DNA of 24,230 nucleotides, taken from Deltaproteobacteria bacterium (GTDB lineage: Bacteria > Bdellovibrionota > UBA1018 > UBA923). Position numbers and translations under genes: made by a program. The notes below the pieces were generated by a model that was given only the letters and a program-made list of their open reading frames with translations, made no database searches and was not told the origin of the DNA. The first letter of the stretch is position 1; each line of letters begins with the position of its first letter. Positions 7,538 to 15,058 of the stretch are shown piece after piece. The stretch lies in NCBI GenBank assembly GCA_016194795.1, contig JACQAX010000063.1, positions 1-24,230 on the forward strand, in the 5' to 3' direction.

Positions 7538-9226
7538 TTATTTGATTCCCGCGGCCCTCTTCAGATTCGGCTCGATCAGCGCCTCACGATCGCTCGGGTC
7601 CGTTTTCTCGGACGAGACCTTGTCCCAGACGCCCGGTTCGCGCGGCAGCTCGAAGTGGAAATGATCGACGTGCGCCGAGTTCGTCGTCGGGTCGAACGGG
7701 ATGAGGCCCGCGTCGACGAGCGCGTTGCGCGCCACCACCCCGGCCCGCAGCTGGAACCATTCGGCCTTGCTCATCACGGGCTGTCCGTCGATGCCCTTCG
7801 GCGGCTCGTCGGGTGATTTCTGGATGTAGTCTTCGAGCTTCCGGTAGAACGAGCCGAAACCCCCACCCGTGAATCGCTTGTCGCCCTTGGCCACGAACTG
7901 CGCCGGGCGGTCGAACTTGGCGGCGTTGCGCGCGTAGAATTTCTCGAGCACGGCGTTGAAGACGGCGCCCTCGCTCCTCTTGCCCTTGTACTTGGCCGAG
8001 CAGGCATCGGCCAGCGGGTCGCCCGCCGCCACGCTCTTGCAGTCGAGCGCCATGTCGAATTTCGGGTTGCACTTGGCGCAGTTCTCGTCGGTGAAGGCGA
8101 GCGCGTTCATGTCGCAGGCGACCCCCTGCGCGTGCTCGCTCACGTCGCTCAGGCCGAAGGTGGCGTTCTTGCCCAGCACGACGTTGCCGCCGCGCTCGAC
8201 GCGCACGACGCCGCAGCCGATGAGGTTGGCCGAGCTGAGCTTGAGCGGTTTCATCTTCTGGTTGATCTTGTCCGAGAACACCGCGAGCGCGTCCGGCATG
8301 CGCGAATCGATGGGAAACTTCGTGAAGACGTCTTCGCTCCCCGTCTGGAAGCAGGTGCCGCCGATGCGTCGTCCCGTATCGGAGCTGGTGCAGCCGCAGC
8401 CCGGCCACGACTCGTAGACCGAGTAGCGCGGCAGATCACCCTGCAGGCGGAAGCTGCAGACGAGCGCGTCGCGCACCTTGGTCGCGTTGAAGTAGGCCCC
8501 GAACTCGGCCTCCTGCACCGTCTGGGCGACGCTGATGTCGGCCAGGGCGCTCTCGTCGACGTGGCCGTTGGCCGCGAAAGCCCGCTGCCGGCGCTCCATC
8601 TCACGGACGAGCTCCTTCTGCTGCATGGCGAGGTCGGTCCGCACCTGATAGGCCGCCAAGGCTCGCATGTCGTGGCAAGCCTCGACGCCCATCGTGATGC
8701 CGAGCCAGAGATCCTTGAGCTCGTCGTCGTCGGCATCGGCGCTGTCGAGCTGCTCTTCGCCGCTCGTGCGCGCGAGGATCACGCCCAGCATGCGGCGGTA
8801 CGCCAGCGGGACGGCGAGGTTGGCGAGCCGCGCGTTTTTTTCCATCGCGAGCCGGTCGTACGACTTCGACGTCGCGCTTTCCAGCACGAGGTCGCGTTCC
8901 GACTTCGAGAGCTTTTTCTTGCCGGCGGTCATCTGCTTGACCGAGGACTTCGAGATCTCCGAGATGCTCTTGCAGTTGGCGTCGCCGATGACCTCGCAGA
9001 TGCAGTTGGCCATGACGCCGGCGCACTGGCGGATCGCGCCCACGTTGGTCGCGTGCTCGGCGAAAGGAAGCCCCTTCGCTTTTCCGCCGCAGATCTCGAG
9101 CTTCGGATTCTTAGCCGCTCCGCCGGGGCAGGTCTCGGGGTTGGGGTTGGGCTGAGAGTACGAGTTGATCGCCCCGTACATCTTGACCGGACCGGACGGG
9201 CCGGAGGCGTGGGGCCGCGGCGCCAT
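7538..9226 (-). CDS. Cys-rich extensin/M15 (LAS)-like peptidase
   Basis: 562 residues. The last ~220 residues carry a LAS-type zinc peptidase layout, close to the extensin-like C-terminal family and to M15 D-Ala-D-Ala peptidases: SEHAQGVACD (His365, Asp372) and, much later, HVDHFHFELP (519-528), which would supply the third zinc ligand and catalytic residue. This predicts action on peptidoglycan cross-links or related peptides. The N-terminal ~300 residues are unrecognised, with many Cys (CICEVIGDANC, PGCGC, CAKC, SAC) as expected for a disulfide-rich exported protein, yet no signal peptide is visible after ATG 9226; the next in-frame Met (9181) does not help, and TAA lies 13 codons upstream. 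It follows trpS by 43 bases and may be co-transcribed with it. The start is uncertain. Confidence 0.6.
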   Translation of the reverse strand: MAPRPHASGPSGPVKMYGAINSYSQPNPNPETCPGGAAKNPKLEICGGKAKGLPFAEHATNVGAIRQCAGVMANCICEVIGDANCKSISEISKSSVKQMTAGKKKLSKSERDLVLESATSKSYDRLAMEKNARLANLAVPLAYRRMLGVILARTSGEEQLDSADADDDELKDLWLGITMGVEACHDMRALAAYQVRTDLAMQQKELVREMERRQRAFAANGHVDESALADISVAQTVQEAEFGAYFNATKVRDALVCSFRLQGDLPRYSVYESWPGCGCTSSDTGRRIGGTCFQTGSEDVFTKFPIDSRMPDALAVFSDKINQKMKPLKLSSANLIGCGVVRVERGGNVVLGKNATFGLSDVSEHAQGVACDMNALAFTDENCAKCNPKFDMALDCKSVAAGDPLADACSAKYKGKRSEGAVFNAVLEKFYARNAAKFDRPAQFVAKGDKRFTGGGFGSFYRKLEDYIQKSPDEPPKGIDGQPVMSKAEWFQLRAGVVARNALVDAGLIPFDPTTNSAHVDHFHFELPREPGVWDKVSSEKTDPSDREALIEPNLKRAAGIK

Positions 9227-9240
9227 GCGCGGTTGCGAAT

Positions 9241-9266
9241 ATAACCATTCGGGATCAAACGGTTAT
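9241..9266 (-). other. Hairpin between trpS and the peptidase gene
   Basis: ATAACCATT (9241-9249) and AACGGTTAT (9258-9266) form a nine-base stem with one wobble pair and an eight-base loop, three bases after the trpS stop. On the transcribed (minus) strand no U-run follows, so it is a poor intrinsic terminator. It may stabilise the trpS 3' end or partly separate the two genes. Confidence 0.4.
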
Positions 9267-9269
9267 TTT

Positions 9270-10271
9270 CTAGTGGCGTGCCACGAAACCGAGCGCGTCC
9301 TTGACCTTGGCCAGCGTGGTCTCGGCGCGCTCCCGCGCGGCCTCGGCGCCGCGGGCGAGGATGCGATCGAGCTCGCCTTTATCGTCGAGGAGCGCCTGGT
9401 ACTTCTCGCGCACGGGCTTGATGCACTGGACGACGATCTCGGCCGTGTCCACCTTGAGATGGCCATACTGTTTGCCCGCGTACGACGCCACGATCTCGTC
9501 GGGCTTGCGGCCGGTGATCGCGGCCTGGATCGAGATCAGGTTCGTTACGCCGGCCTTCTCTTCGTCGTCGGGCGCGAAGACGATCTCCGACCCGGAGTCG
9601 GTGACGGCACGCTTGAGCTTCTTCTCGATCTCCTTGTCGCCGTCGGAAAGAAAAACCGTCGCGTTCGGATCGGGATCCGATTTGGACATCTTCGCGGTCG
9701 GAGCCTGAAGGCTCATGATCTTCGCGCCCACGGGCGGGATGTAGACTTCCGGAACCTTGAACAGCGGCCCGTAGAGATTATTCATCCGCTGCGCCAGATC
9801 GCGCGCGAGCTCGAGGTGCTGTTTCTGGTCCTGGCCCACCGGCACGAGGTTGGTCTGATAGAGCAGGATGTCGGCCGCCATGAGCGACGGATAAGTGAAC
9901 AGGCCCACGCCGATGTTCTTCTGCTTGGCGCTCTTGTCCTTGTATTGCGTCATCCGCGAGAGCTCGCCCATGTAGGTGTGGCAGGTGAGCATCCAGCCGA
10001 GCTCGGCATGCTGCGGGGCATGCGACTGGAGAAACAGGATGTTCTTCGCGGGGTCGATGCCGGCGGCGAGATAGACGGCGAGCCCCTCGTACGACCGTTC
10101 GCGCAGCTCTTTCGGGTCTTGCGGCAAGGTGATCGCGTGCAGGTCGACGAGACAGTAGAGGCAATCGTAGTCTTTCTGAAGATTGACCCAGTTCTTGAGC
10201 GCGCCCAGGTAGTTTCCCAGCATCAGACGGCCCGAGGGTTGGATCCCCGAAAAGATGATCGGCTTTGCCAT
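9270..10271 (-). CDS. trpS: Tryptophanyl-tRNA synthetase
   Basis: 333 residues, the normal bacterial length. The start at 10271 yields MAKPIIFSGIQPSGRLMLGNY, which contains the class I HIGH-equivalent region (PSGRLMLGNY). KMSKS is present at 194-198, and the tryptophan-pocket segment VGQDQKQHLELARDLA precedes it. The enzyme charges tRNA-Trp in the cytoplasm. There is no Shine-Dalgarno, but TTGCCA-N17-TATACC lies immediately upstream and predicts a transcript beginning about three bases before the ATG. A longer frame reaching 10562 is ignored because it reads antisense through the ferritin-like gene. The peptidase-like gene follows on the same strand after a hairpin. Confidence 0.96.
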   Translation of the reverse strand: MAKPIIFSGIQPSGRLMLGNYLGALKNWVNLQKDYDCLYCLVDLHAITLPQDPKELRERSYEGLAVYLAAGIDPAKNILFLQSHAPQHAELGWMLTCHTYMGELSRMTQYKDKSAKQKNIGVGLFTYPSLMAADILLYQTNLVPVGQDQKQHLELARDLAQRMNNLYGPLFKVPEVYIPPVGAKIMSLQAPTAKMSKSDPDPNATVFLSDGDKEIEKKLKRAVTDSGSEIVFAPDDEEKAGVTNLISIQAAITGRKPDEIVASYAGKQYGHLKVDTAEIVVQCIKPVREKYQALLDDKGELDRILARGAEAARERAETTLAKVKDALGFVARH

Positions 10272-10280
10272 AATTAAAAA

Positions 10281-10309
10281 GGTATATGGTATGTTGCGAC
10301 GCATGGCAA
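10281..10309 (-). promoter_or_regulatory. Sigma-70-type promoter of trpS, near-leaderless
   Basis: On the minus strand TTGCCA (10304-10309, 5 of 6 matches) and TATACC (10281-10286, 4 of 6) are separated by exactly 17 bases. A start about seven bases beyond the -10 box falls near 10274, leaving only about three bases before ATG 10271. The -35 box overlaps the first codons of the divergent ferritin-like gene. Confidence 0.55.
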
Positions 10310-10830
10310 CTGCTTGGGCTACTCCGTCATGGGAGCCGTTCGCCGTTGAAAACGGCGTCCTGCTCGCGCCGCGGTCGATCGTCTCGAAAGAGGGGATTGG
10401 TGATCGCCTGCGCACGGCCGCGTTCGCCGAGGTGCAGGCCGAGGCCGCGTTCCTGATGGCGGCCGAGCGCTTCGCCGGGAGCGCTCCAAAGGAGCTCTGC
10501 GAGGCGTGGCGCGCGCTCGCTCTCGAGGAGCGCAAGCATCGCGACTGGCTCGTCGCGCGCATGCGCGAGCTGGCCGTCGATCCGGCGGGCCGTCCGGTGA
10601 GCGACGTGCTCTGGAATTCGCTCGTGCGTTGTACGACCGCGCGCGACTTCTGCCTCTACATCGCCGGTGCCGAAGAGCGCGGAAGAAAGGCGGGCGAACG
10701 ATTTCGCGAGCGCATGGCCGAGGTCGATCCCGTGACGGCCGACATCTTCGGTCGCATCGCCACCGAGGAGGTCGCCCACATCGCCTTGGCGCGGCGCTTC
10801 GCGCCCGATCCTTGCAAGCCCACCCCTTAA
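10291..10830 (+). CDS. Ferritin-like diiron protein, DUF455-type
   Basis: 179 residues from ATG 10291, which has AAAAAGG eight bases upstream; ATG 10303 (MATAWATP) is an alternative. The chain is all-helical with a four-helix-bundle metal-ligand pattern: EVQAEAAF in helix 1, ExxH in EERKHRDW in helix 2, AEERG in helix 3 and ExxH in EEVAHIALARRF in helix 4. Spacing and wording resemble the C-terminal part of DUF455 (PF04305) proteins, which are ferritin-like and of unknown reaction, sometimes linked to tRNA modification-type oxygenation. It is shorter than most DUF455 members and lacks their N-terminal extension. It is 27 bases before the CBS gene and could be co-transcribed with it. Confidence 0.65.
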   Translation: MLRRMATAWATPSWEPFAVENGVLLAPRSIVSKEGIGDRLRTAAFAEVQAEAAFLMAAERFAGSAPKELCEAWRALALEERKHRDWLVARMRELAVDPAGRPVSDVLWNSLVRCTTARDFCLYIAGAEERGRKAGERFRERMAEVDPVTADIFGRIATEEVAHIALARRFAPDPCKPTP

Positions 10831-10857
10831 TATAAAATAAAAGGAGGGCTCTCTTTC

Positions 10858-11277
10858 ATGCCACTAAGCGACATTCTCAAAGGCAAGGTCGTGTCCTGCA
10901 AGCTCGACCACACGATCAAGGACGCGGCCGATCACATGAAGGCCGAGGACGTCGGCGCGATGCTCGTCGTCGACGAAGCGGGCAAGCCGGTCGGTATCTG
11001 CACCGATCGCGACATCGTCTTGCGTTGCGTCTGCGACGGCGTCAGCCTCGACGACAAGGTCAGCGACATCATGACCCGGACCCTGGCGACCGTGAAGCAG
11101 AGCGCGGGCATCCAGGACGTGATCCGATTGATGCGCGACCGCGAGATCCGGCGAGTGCCGGTCGTCGACGAGAGCGGCAAGGCAGTGGGCCTGATTTCGT
11201 TCGGGGACATCGTCGGGCTGCTGGCCAAGGAGCTCAGCGACATCTCCACCGCCACGCCGGTCGACGTCGCCGCCTAG
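10858..11277 (+). CDS. CBS-domain-pair protein
   Basis: 139 residues. AAGGAGGG at 10841-10848, nine bases before ATG, fixes the start. Two CBS motifs fill the chain: residues ~1-60 (GAMLVVDEAGKPVGICTDRD) and ~75-125 (RRVPVVDESGKAVGLISFGD), separated by DIMTR. Stand-alone CBS pairs (Bateman modules) bind adenine nucleotides or related ligands and act as energy sensors on partner proteins. The TDRD and SFGD segments are where ribose or phosphate contacts usually occur. TATAAA at 10831-10836 may add an internal promoter; otherwise it reads through from the ferritin-like gene. Confidence 0.9.
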   Translation: MPLSDILKGKVVSCKLDHTIKDAADHMKAEDVGAMLVVDEAGKPVGICTDRDIVLRCVCDGVSLDDKVSDIMTRTLATVKQSAGIQDVIRLMRDREIRRVPVVDESGKAVGLISFGDIVGLLAKELSDISTATPVDVAA

Positions 11278-11327
11278 AAAAGCTCGAGGCAGGGGCAGGT
11301 GCTCACCCACTTGCCCCACGCCGCCTC
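11278..11327 (-). terminator. Intrinsic terminator of the ABC-F gene
   Basis: GGGGCAGGTG (11292-11301) pairs with CACTTGCCCC (11308-11317) in a ten-base stem with one wobble and a six-base loop. It is extended by GAGGC/GCCTC at 11286-11290 and 11323-11327. On the minus strand GAGC and then TTTT (11278-11281) follow. It lies between convergent stops and could also slow transcription from the CBS gene, though no T-run follows on the plus strand. Confidence 0.65.
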
Positions 11328-12942
11328 AAGGCTCGCGCTGCAGATAGCCGCGTTTCTGGATGTAATACTCGTAATTGCCTTCGTAGACGTTGAGCGCCCC
11401 GTGGTCCACCTCGAACACGCGATTGCTCACCTCACGAAGGAAGTGGCGGTCGTGGCTGACGAGCATCACGGTTCCTTCGAAGTTTTTCAAAGCCTTGAGC
11501 AGCATCTCGCGCGACTTGATGTCGAGATGGTTGGTCGGCTCGTCGAGGATCAGCAAGTTGTTCGGGTTGGCGAGGATGCACGCGAGCACCACGCGCGACT
11601 TCTCGCCGCCCGAGAGCACCGAGATCTTCTTGTGGACGTCGTCGCCCGAGAAGAGGAAAGCGCCGAGCAGGTTGCGGACGTAGCCGATCGTCGAGTTCGG
11701 CACGCGCGCGAAGACCTCCTCGTACGGCGTCGACCTGGGGTCAAGGATGTCGAGGGCGTGCTGGCTGAAGTAGCCCATCGCGACGCTGGCGCCGACCTCG
11801 CACTTGCCCGCGGTGCCTTCGGTCTGGCCCGTCACGATCTTCAGCAGCGTCGATTTGCCGGCGCCGTTGATGCCGACGACGGCGATCTTGTCGAGCCGGC
11901 GCACGACGCCGCTCACGCCGCTGAAGACCGGCTTGTCGCCGTACTTCTTGGCCAGGCCCTCGAACTTCACGACGTCGTTGCCGGAGCGCGGAGCTTTCGG
12001 GAACTCGAAGTCGATCGAGCGCTCTTCGGGCGGAACCTCGACGATGTCGAGCTTCTCGAGCATCTTCACCCGGGATTGGACTTGCGCAGCGTGCGAAGCA
12101 CGCGCAGCAAATCGATCAATGAACTCCTGCGACCTTGCCATCATGTCCTGCTGCTTCTGGGCTTCGCTCTTGAGCTGCTCGAGCTTGATGGCGCGCTGCT
12201 TTTCGTAAAAGTCGTAGTTGCCCGTGTAGCTCTCGATGCGCTTGTTCTCGACCGAGATGATCTTCGAAACCAGGCGGTTCATGAAGTCGCGGTCGTGGCT
12301 CGTCATGAGGATCGAGCCTTTGAAGTCCTTGAGCCAGGCCTCGAGCCACACGATCGACTCGACGTCGAGATGGTTGGTCGGTTCGTCCATCAGCAGCACG
12401 TCCGGCCGCAGGCACAGGATCTTGGCAAGAGCCACGCGCATCATCCAGCCGCCCGAGAACGTCTCCACCGGCTTGTCGAACTCGTTCTTGTGGAAGCCCA
12501 GGCCCCCGAGAATCTCCTTGGCGCGCGTCTCGACGTCGTAGCCGCCGAGCTGCTCGAACTGGAGCTGGGCCTCGCCGTACTTCTCGAGCACGCGGGCCAT
12601 CTCGTCGTCGCCCATCGGCTCTTGCAGCTTCTGCTCGTACTTGGCGAGCTCTTCTCCGAGCTCGCTCACCTTGCCCGCGCCGGCCACGACCTCGGCCAGT
12701 ACCGTGCGTCCGCGCATCTCCGAGACGTCCTGCGAGAAATAGCCGACGATGACCCGGTCGGCGACCGTCACGTCTCCCATGTCGGGGCGTTCCTGCTTCG
12801 TGATCAGGCGGAAGATCGTCGTCTTGCCGGCGCCGTTCGGGCCGACCAGCCCGATCTTCTCGTTCTTGCCGATGCGCATGCTCGCATCCTGGTAAAGGAT
12901 GTGGGCGCCGTGCTGCTTGGTGAGCTTCGTGAGATGAACCAT
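11326..12942 (-). CDS. ABC-F family ATPase (ribosome-associated type)
   Basis: 538 residues from ATG 12942 (MVHLTKLTKQHG); ATG 12960 would add six residues. Two ABC modules are joined by a charged ~80-residue linker, with no membrane segment. Module 1 has Walker A GPNGAGKTT, signature FSGGWMMRVALAKIL and Walker B LLMDEPTNHLD. Module 2 has GINGAGKST, LSGGEKSRVVLACIL and LLILDEPTNHLD. The linker ends in a YheS/EttA-like motif (ARASHAAQVQSRVKMLEKLD), the P-site tRNA interaction segment. ABC-F proteins bind the ribosomal E site and resolve stalled or inhibited translation; some give antibiotic resistance. The subfamily is not certain, so no symbol is given. It ends in a strong terminator. Confidence 0.9.
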   Translation of the reverse strand: MVHLTKLTKQHGAHILYQDASMRIGKNEKIGLVGPNGAGKTTIFRLITKQERPDMGDVTVADRVIVGYFSQDVSEMRGRTVLAEVVAGAGKVSELGEELAKYEQKLQEPMGDDEMARVLEKYGEAQLQFEQLGGYDVETRAKEILGGLGFHKNEFDKPVETFSGGWMMRVALAKILCLRPDVLLMDEPTNHLDVESIVWLEAWLKDFKGSILMTSHDRDFMNRLVSKIISVENKRIESYTGNYDFYEKQRAIKLEQLKSEAQKQQDMMARSQEFIDRFAARASHAAQVQSRVKMLEKLDIVEVPPEERSIDFEFPKAPRSGNDVVKFEGLAKKYGDKPVFSGVSGVVRRLDKIAVVGINGAGKSTLLKIVTGQTEGTAGKCEVGASVAMGYFSQHALDILDPRSTPYEEVFARVPNSTIGYVRNLLGAFLFSGDDVHKKISVLSGGEKSRVVLACILANPNNLLILDEPTNHLDIKSREMLLKALKNFEGTVMLVSHDRHFLREVSNRVFEVDHGALNVYEGNYEYYIQKRGYLQREP

Positions 12943-12974
12943 TGTCGTGCTTTCTAGCATTTTTCGGGTCGGAT

Positions 12975-12988
12975 GGATACAATCGAGC
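12975..12988 (+). promoter_or_regulatory. -10-like element GGATACAATCGAGC before the barrel gene
   Basis: TACAAT (12978-12983, 5 of 6 matches to TATAAT) lies nine bases before ATG 12993. The same 14-base string recurs at 17830-17843 upstream of the coiled-coil gene. No good -35 box is seen at 16-18 bases, so assignment rests on the -10 and on the repeat. Confidence 0.4.
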
Positions 12989-12992
12989 GGAC

Positions 12993-13685
12993 ATGGGGAT
13001 GCGGGCGATCAGGGCGGCGATGACGGCTTTTCTCGCGGTGGCGCTGCTCGGCGGAGCGGCGGCCCGCGCCGACAGCTGGCGCGAGAAGCGCCCGAACTTC
13101 AACCCCAACCTCGCCAAACGCAAGTCGGGCAAGAAGGACGCGGTCACGCCCCCGGGCTCGCCGCTCGACCCGAACGACATCCTGATCGGTTTCAAGGCCG
13201 GCGTCGAGTTCACGAGCTACACCGACGTGCTGAAAGACGGCCAGAGCAAGCCGTTGCCGAACGGCACGGGCTACGTGGCCGGCGGCGCGGTTCTGTGGAA
13301 CGTGGGGTTCGCGCGCCTGGAGGGCGACGTGCTGCTGCTCGCCCGCCAGCAGGGCAGCCGCGACCCCGTCAACTACATCGCGCTTCCGTTTCTCATCAAA
13401 TACTGCGCCTTCGAGAACAAGCGGGCGACGTTCCACGCCGGGCTCGGCTTCCAGATCGATCTCGCGCTCGATGGCGCGGGCTCGCGTCGCAACGTGCTCT
13501 TCGGCCTGCCCCTGGCCGTCGAGACGCTGATCGATCCCGGAGACGGGCTCCCGTTCCACATCTCGATCGAGATGCGCTACGTCTTCGGCATGCAGACGTT
13601 CGACATGAACACGACGGGCGGGCGGCCGCGCGACTTCAACATCATCGCGGGCCTCATGTTTCCGATCGACCGCGCCGGGTTCTAA
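12993..13685 (+). CDS. Outer-membrane beta-barrel-like protein
   Basis: 230 residues from ATG 12993; ATG 12999 is equally possible. The signal peptide MGMRAIRAAMTAFLAVALL ends near ARA^DSW (residue ~27). A basic, Pro-rich linker (~28-65) is followed by about eight alternating amphipathic strands: ILIGFKAGVEF, GYVAGGAVLWNV, ARLEGDVLLLA, YIALPFLIKY, RATFHAGLGFQIDLAL, VLFGLPLAVETL, FHISIEMRYVFGM, FNIIAGLMFPI. The chain ends in a terminal Phe typical of BAM substrates. The size and YIALPFLIKY resemble the eight-strand OM barrel (OmpX/PorT-like) proteins. Function unknown. It is divergent from ABC-F with a very small shared control region. Confidence 0.65.
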   Translation: MGMRAIRAAMTAFLAVALLGGAAARADSWREKRPNFNPNLAKRKSGKKDAVTPPGSPLDPNDILIGFKAGVEFTSYTDVLKDGQSKPLPNGTGYVAGGAVLWNVGFARLEGDVLLLARQQGSRDPVNYIALPFLIKYCAFENKRATFHAGLGFQIDLALDGAGSRRNVLFGLPLAVETLIDPGDGLPFHISIEMRYVFGMQTFDMNTTGGRPRDFNIIAGLMFPIDRAGF

Positions 13686-13701
13686 AATTGCATTACCGGT
13701 A

Positions 13702-13725
13702 GACGACCACCTGAAAGGAGTCGTC
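13702..13725 (+). promoter_or_regulatory. Small hairpin presenting the Shine-Dalgarno of the next gene
   Basis: GACGAC (13702-13707) and GTCGTC (13720-13725) pair perfectly around a 12-base loop holding most of GAAAGGAG (13713-13720). The last G of the site is in the stem. This could modulate ribosome access, or be chance in GC-rich DNA. Confidence 0.3.
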
Positions 13726-13729
13726 CGCC

Positions 13730-14278
13730 ATGAAAACCCCCGTCGCGCTGCTGCTCGGAATATCATTCTGGCCTGCAATCTACTGGTCGCCGCCGGCGTT
13801 GCGCTTCAACGTCGTGCAGGCCGCCGAGCGCTCGGCCTCGGACGACCAGAAGATGATCCTGCAAACCCACGACTTCATGTCCCAGACCTTCCTGCGCTCG
13901 ACGCAGGATTTCCTGGACGGCCTCAACACCCAGCTCAAAGCCAACTACCCGCTGTCGAATCCCGAGGTGAAGAAGCACGTCGACATTTATCTGCAGGGCG
14001 CGCTCGCCGGGCTCAAGAACGCCCGCGTGCACGTGGTCGAGTATTCGGGCGTGCTCGTCCGCACCCCGGCCTCCAGCGACAAGAGGAGTGACGTCAACGA
14101 GGCGCGCGACGCGATCGACAAGGCGATCAATCGGGCGCAGCTCCTCCAGGAAGGGTTCGAAAACCAGGCCCTGACGAGCGACGTGAAGCGCCTGCGGGGC
14201 GATCTCGACAACCTGCGCGCGAACGTCGACGACGCGCTCGGCAAGGTGAAGGCGCTCAGGTTCGGCAAGATCATTTGA
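13730..14278 (+). CDS. Exported helical protein of unknown function
   Basis: 182 residues with GAAAGGAG nine bases before ATG 13730. The N-terminus MKTPVALLLGISFWPAIY is a signal peptide or anchor; cleavage could fall near VQAAERSA (residue ~33). The rest is predicted helical and charged, with heptad-like runs in the last third (INRAQLLQEGFENQ, VKRLRGDLDNLRANVDDALGKVKAL). There is no Cys in the mature region and no family I recognise. Its TGA (14276-14278) is followed within 24 bases by the next start with its own ribosome site, so the two are probably one operon. It likely acts in the periplasm as a small coiled-coil protein, but nothing shows its partner. Confidence 0.7.
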   Translation: MKTPVALLLGISFWPAIYWSPPALRFNVVQAAERSASDDQKMILQTHDFMSQTFLRSTQDFLDGLNTQLKANYPLSNPEVKKHVDIYLQGALAGLKNARVHVVEYSGVLVRTPASSDKRSDVNEARDAIDKAINRAQLLQEGFENQALTSDVKRLRGDLDNLRANVDDALGKVKALRFGKII

Positions 14279-14301
14279 TGACCGGAAAGGAGAACAGACT
14301 C

Positions 14302-15048
14302 ATGAAAAATCTTTTTTTGACTGTCGCGCTCGCCGGCGCGCTGGGGCTCACGGGGGCTACGGGGTGCACCGACCGAAATGACGGGAGCGACCAGGGGGCC
14401 GCGACCCGCGTGCCCTCGAGCCAGAACTCGGCGCCCACGGGCCAAACTCAGGATGCCCAGAATACTCAGAGCACCCAGAATGCGCAGAATGCGCCGAGCT
14501 CGTCGCAGCAGAGCATGAAGAAGTCGGTGAGCGTGAAGAAGGGAAAGAGGAAATCGCTCAACAAGAAGAAGGCGGCGGGCAACGAGCAAAGCAGCAACCT
14601 GGGCAACGGGCAGGGTAACGGCCAGCAGGGCGACCTCGCCAAGCGCAACGACGACGTCCTGCCCCGCCACCCGAGCTCGCCGGGAATCACGGGAGAAAAC
14701 GACGACAACAACAACTCCACCAACGAAGATGCCGAGGTCGACGACCTCAGCAGCTCCGACCGGCAGCCGTCCTCGCGCGACATGGTCTGCGACCTCTCCT
14801 CCAAGCACGAGCACCCGCTGTTCCTGCGCGAGGACCTCGCGTACTCGGTGACGGGCGTCGACTGCTTCGGCGACAAGCCCGAGAAGTACGGCAACACGCC
14901 GACGGACATCGGCCGCAAGATCGCGTCAGAGTGCCGCAATGACCCGCATGCGCATCCGCTCTATTTGCGCTCGGATATGGAATACTCGATCACGGGGCAT
15001 GATTGTACGGGCGACTTGCCGAATGAGTCGTCGTTTGTCCCGTTTTGA
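14302..15048 (+). CDS. Lipoprotein with a duplicated HxHPL-LRxD motif
   Basis: 248 residues from ATG 14302, with GGAAAGGAGA about ten bases upstream; the open frame from 14275 would start before this site. The signal MKNLFLTVALAGALGLTGATGC gives a lipid-type Cys at 22. Residues ~25-160 are low complexity: Gln/Asn/Ser-rich, then a Lys-rich patch (KKGKRKSLNKKK), then acidic and Asn-rich. The C-terminal ~85 residues hold two copies of a motif beginning at Cys163 and Cys211: C-x(5,6)-HxHPLxLRxDxxYSxTGxDCxGD. Each copy has paired Cys and an HxH, suggesting a disulfide or metal-stabilised unit. I do not recognise the motif. It probably sits on the periplasmic face of a membrane, with a flexible stalk carrying a small folded head. 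Confidence 0.7.
   Translation: MKNLFLTVALAGALGLTGATGCTDRNDGSDQGAATRVPSSQNSAPTGQTQDAQNTQSTQNAQNAPSSSQQSMKKSVSVKKGKRKSLNKKKAAGNEQSSNLGNGQGNGQQGDLAKRNDDVLPRHPSSPGITGENDDNNNSTNEDAEVDDLSSSDRQPSSRDMVCDLSSKHEHPLFLREDLAYSVTGVDCFGDKPEKYGNTPTDIGRKIASECRNDPHAHPLYLRSDMEYSITGHDCTGDLPNESSFVPF
14788..15042 (+). repeat. Duplicated ~35-residue unit inside the lipoprotein
   Basis: Unit 1 starts at the Cys163 codon (14788) and unit 2 at the Cys211 codon (14932), 144 bases apart. Shared residues include HPL, LR, D, YS, TG, DC and GD. The units have diverged at the other positions, so the duplication is old and the shared residues are probably structural. Confidence 0.75.
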
Positions 15049-15058
15049 AGAAGGAAGG

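Noticed and set aside
8132..9244. 370-codon plus-strand frame opposite the peptidase-like gene
   Set aside because: Ala/Arg/Val/His-rich, no motifs; the minus frame holds the zinc-peptidase signatures.
9195..9249. Alternative frame beginning MVIFATAHG as a hidden signal peptide for the peptidase
   Set aside because: The hydrophobic stretch is too short and the frame does not join the peptidase frame without an unsupported shift.
11299..12957. 552-codon plus-strand frame opposite the ABC-F gene
   Set aside because: Shadow of a fully conserved ABC-F protein; it would also read through the terminator hairpin.
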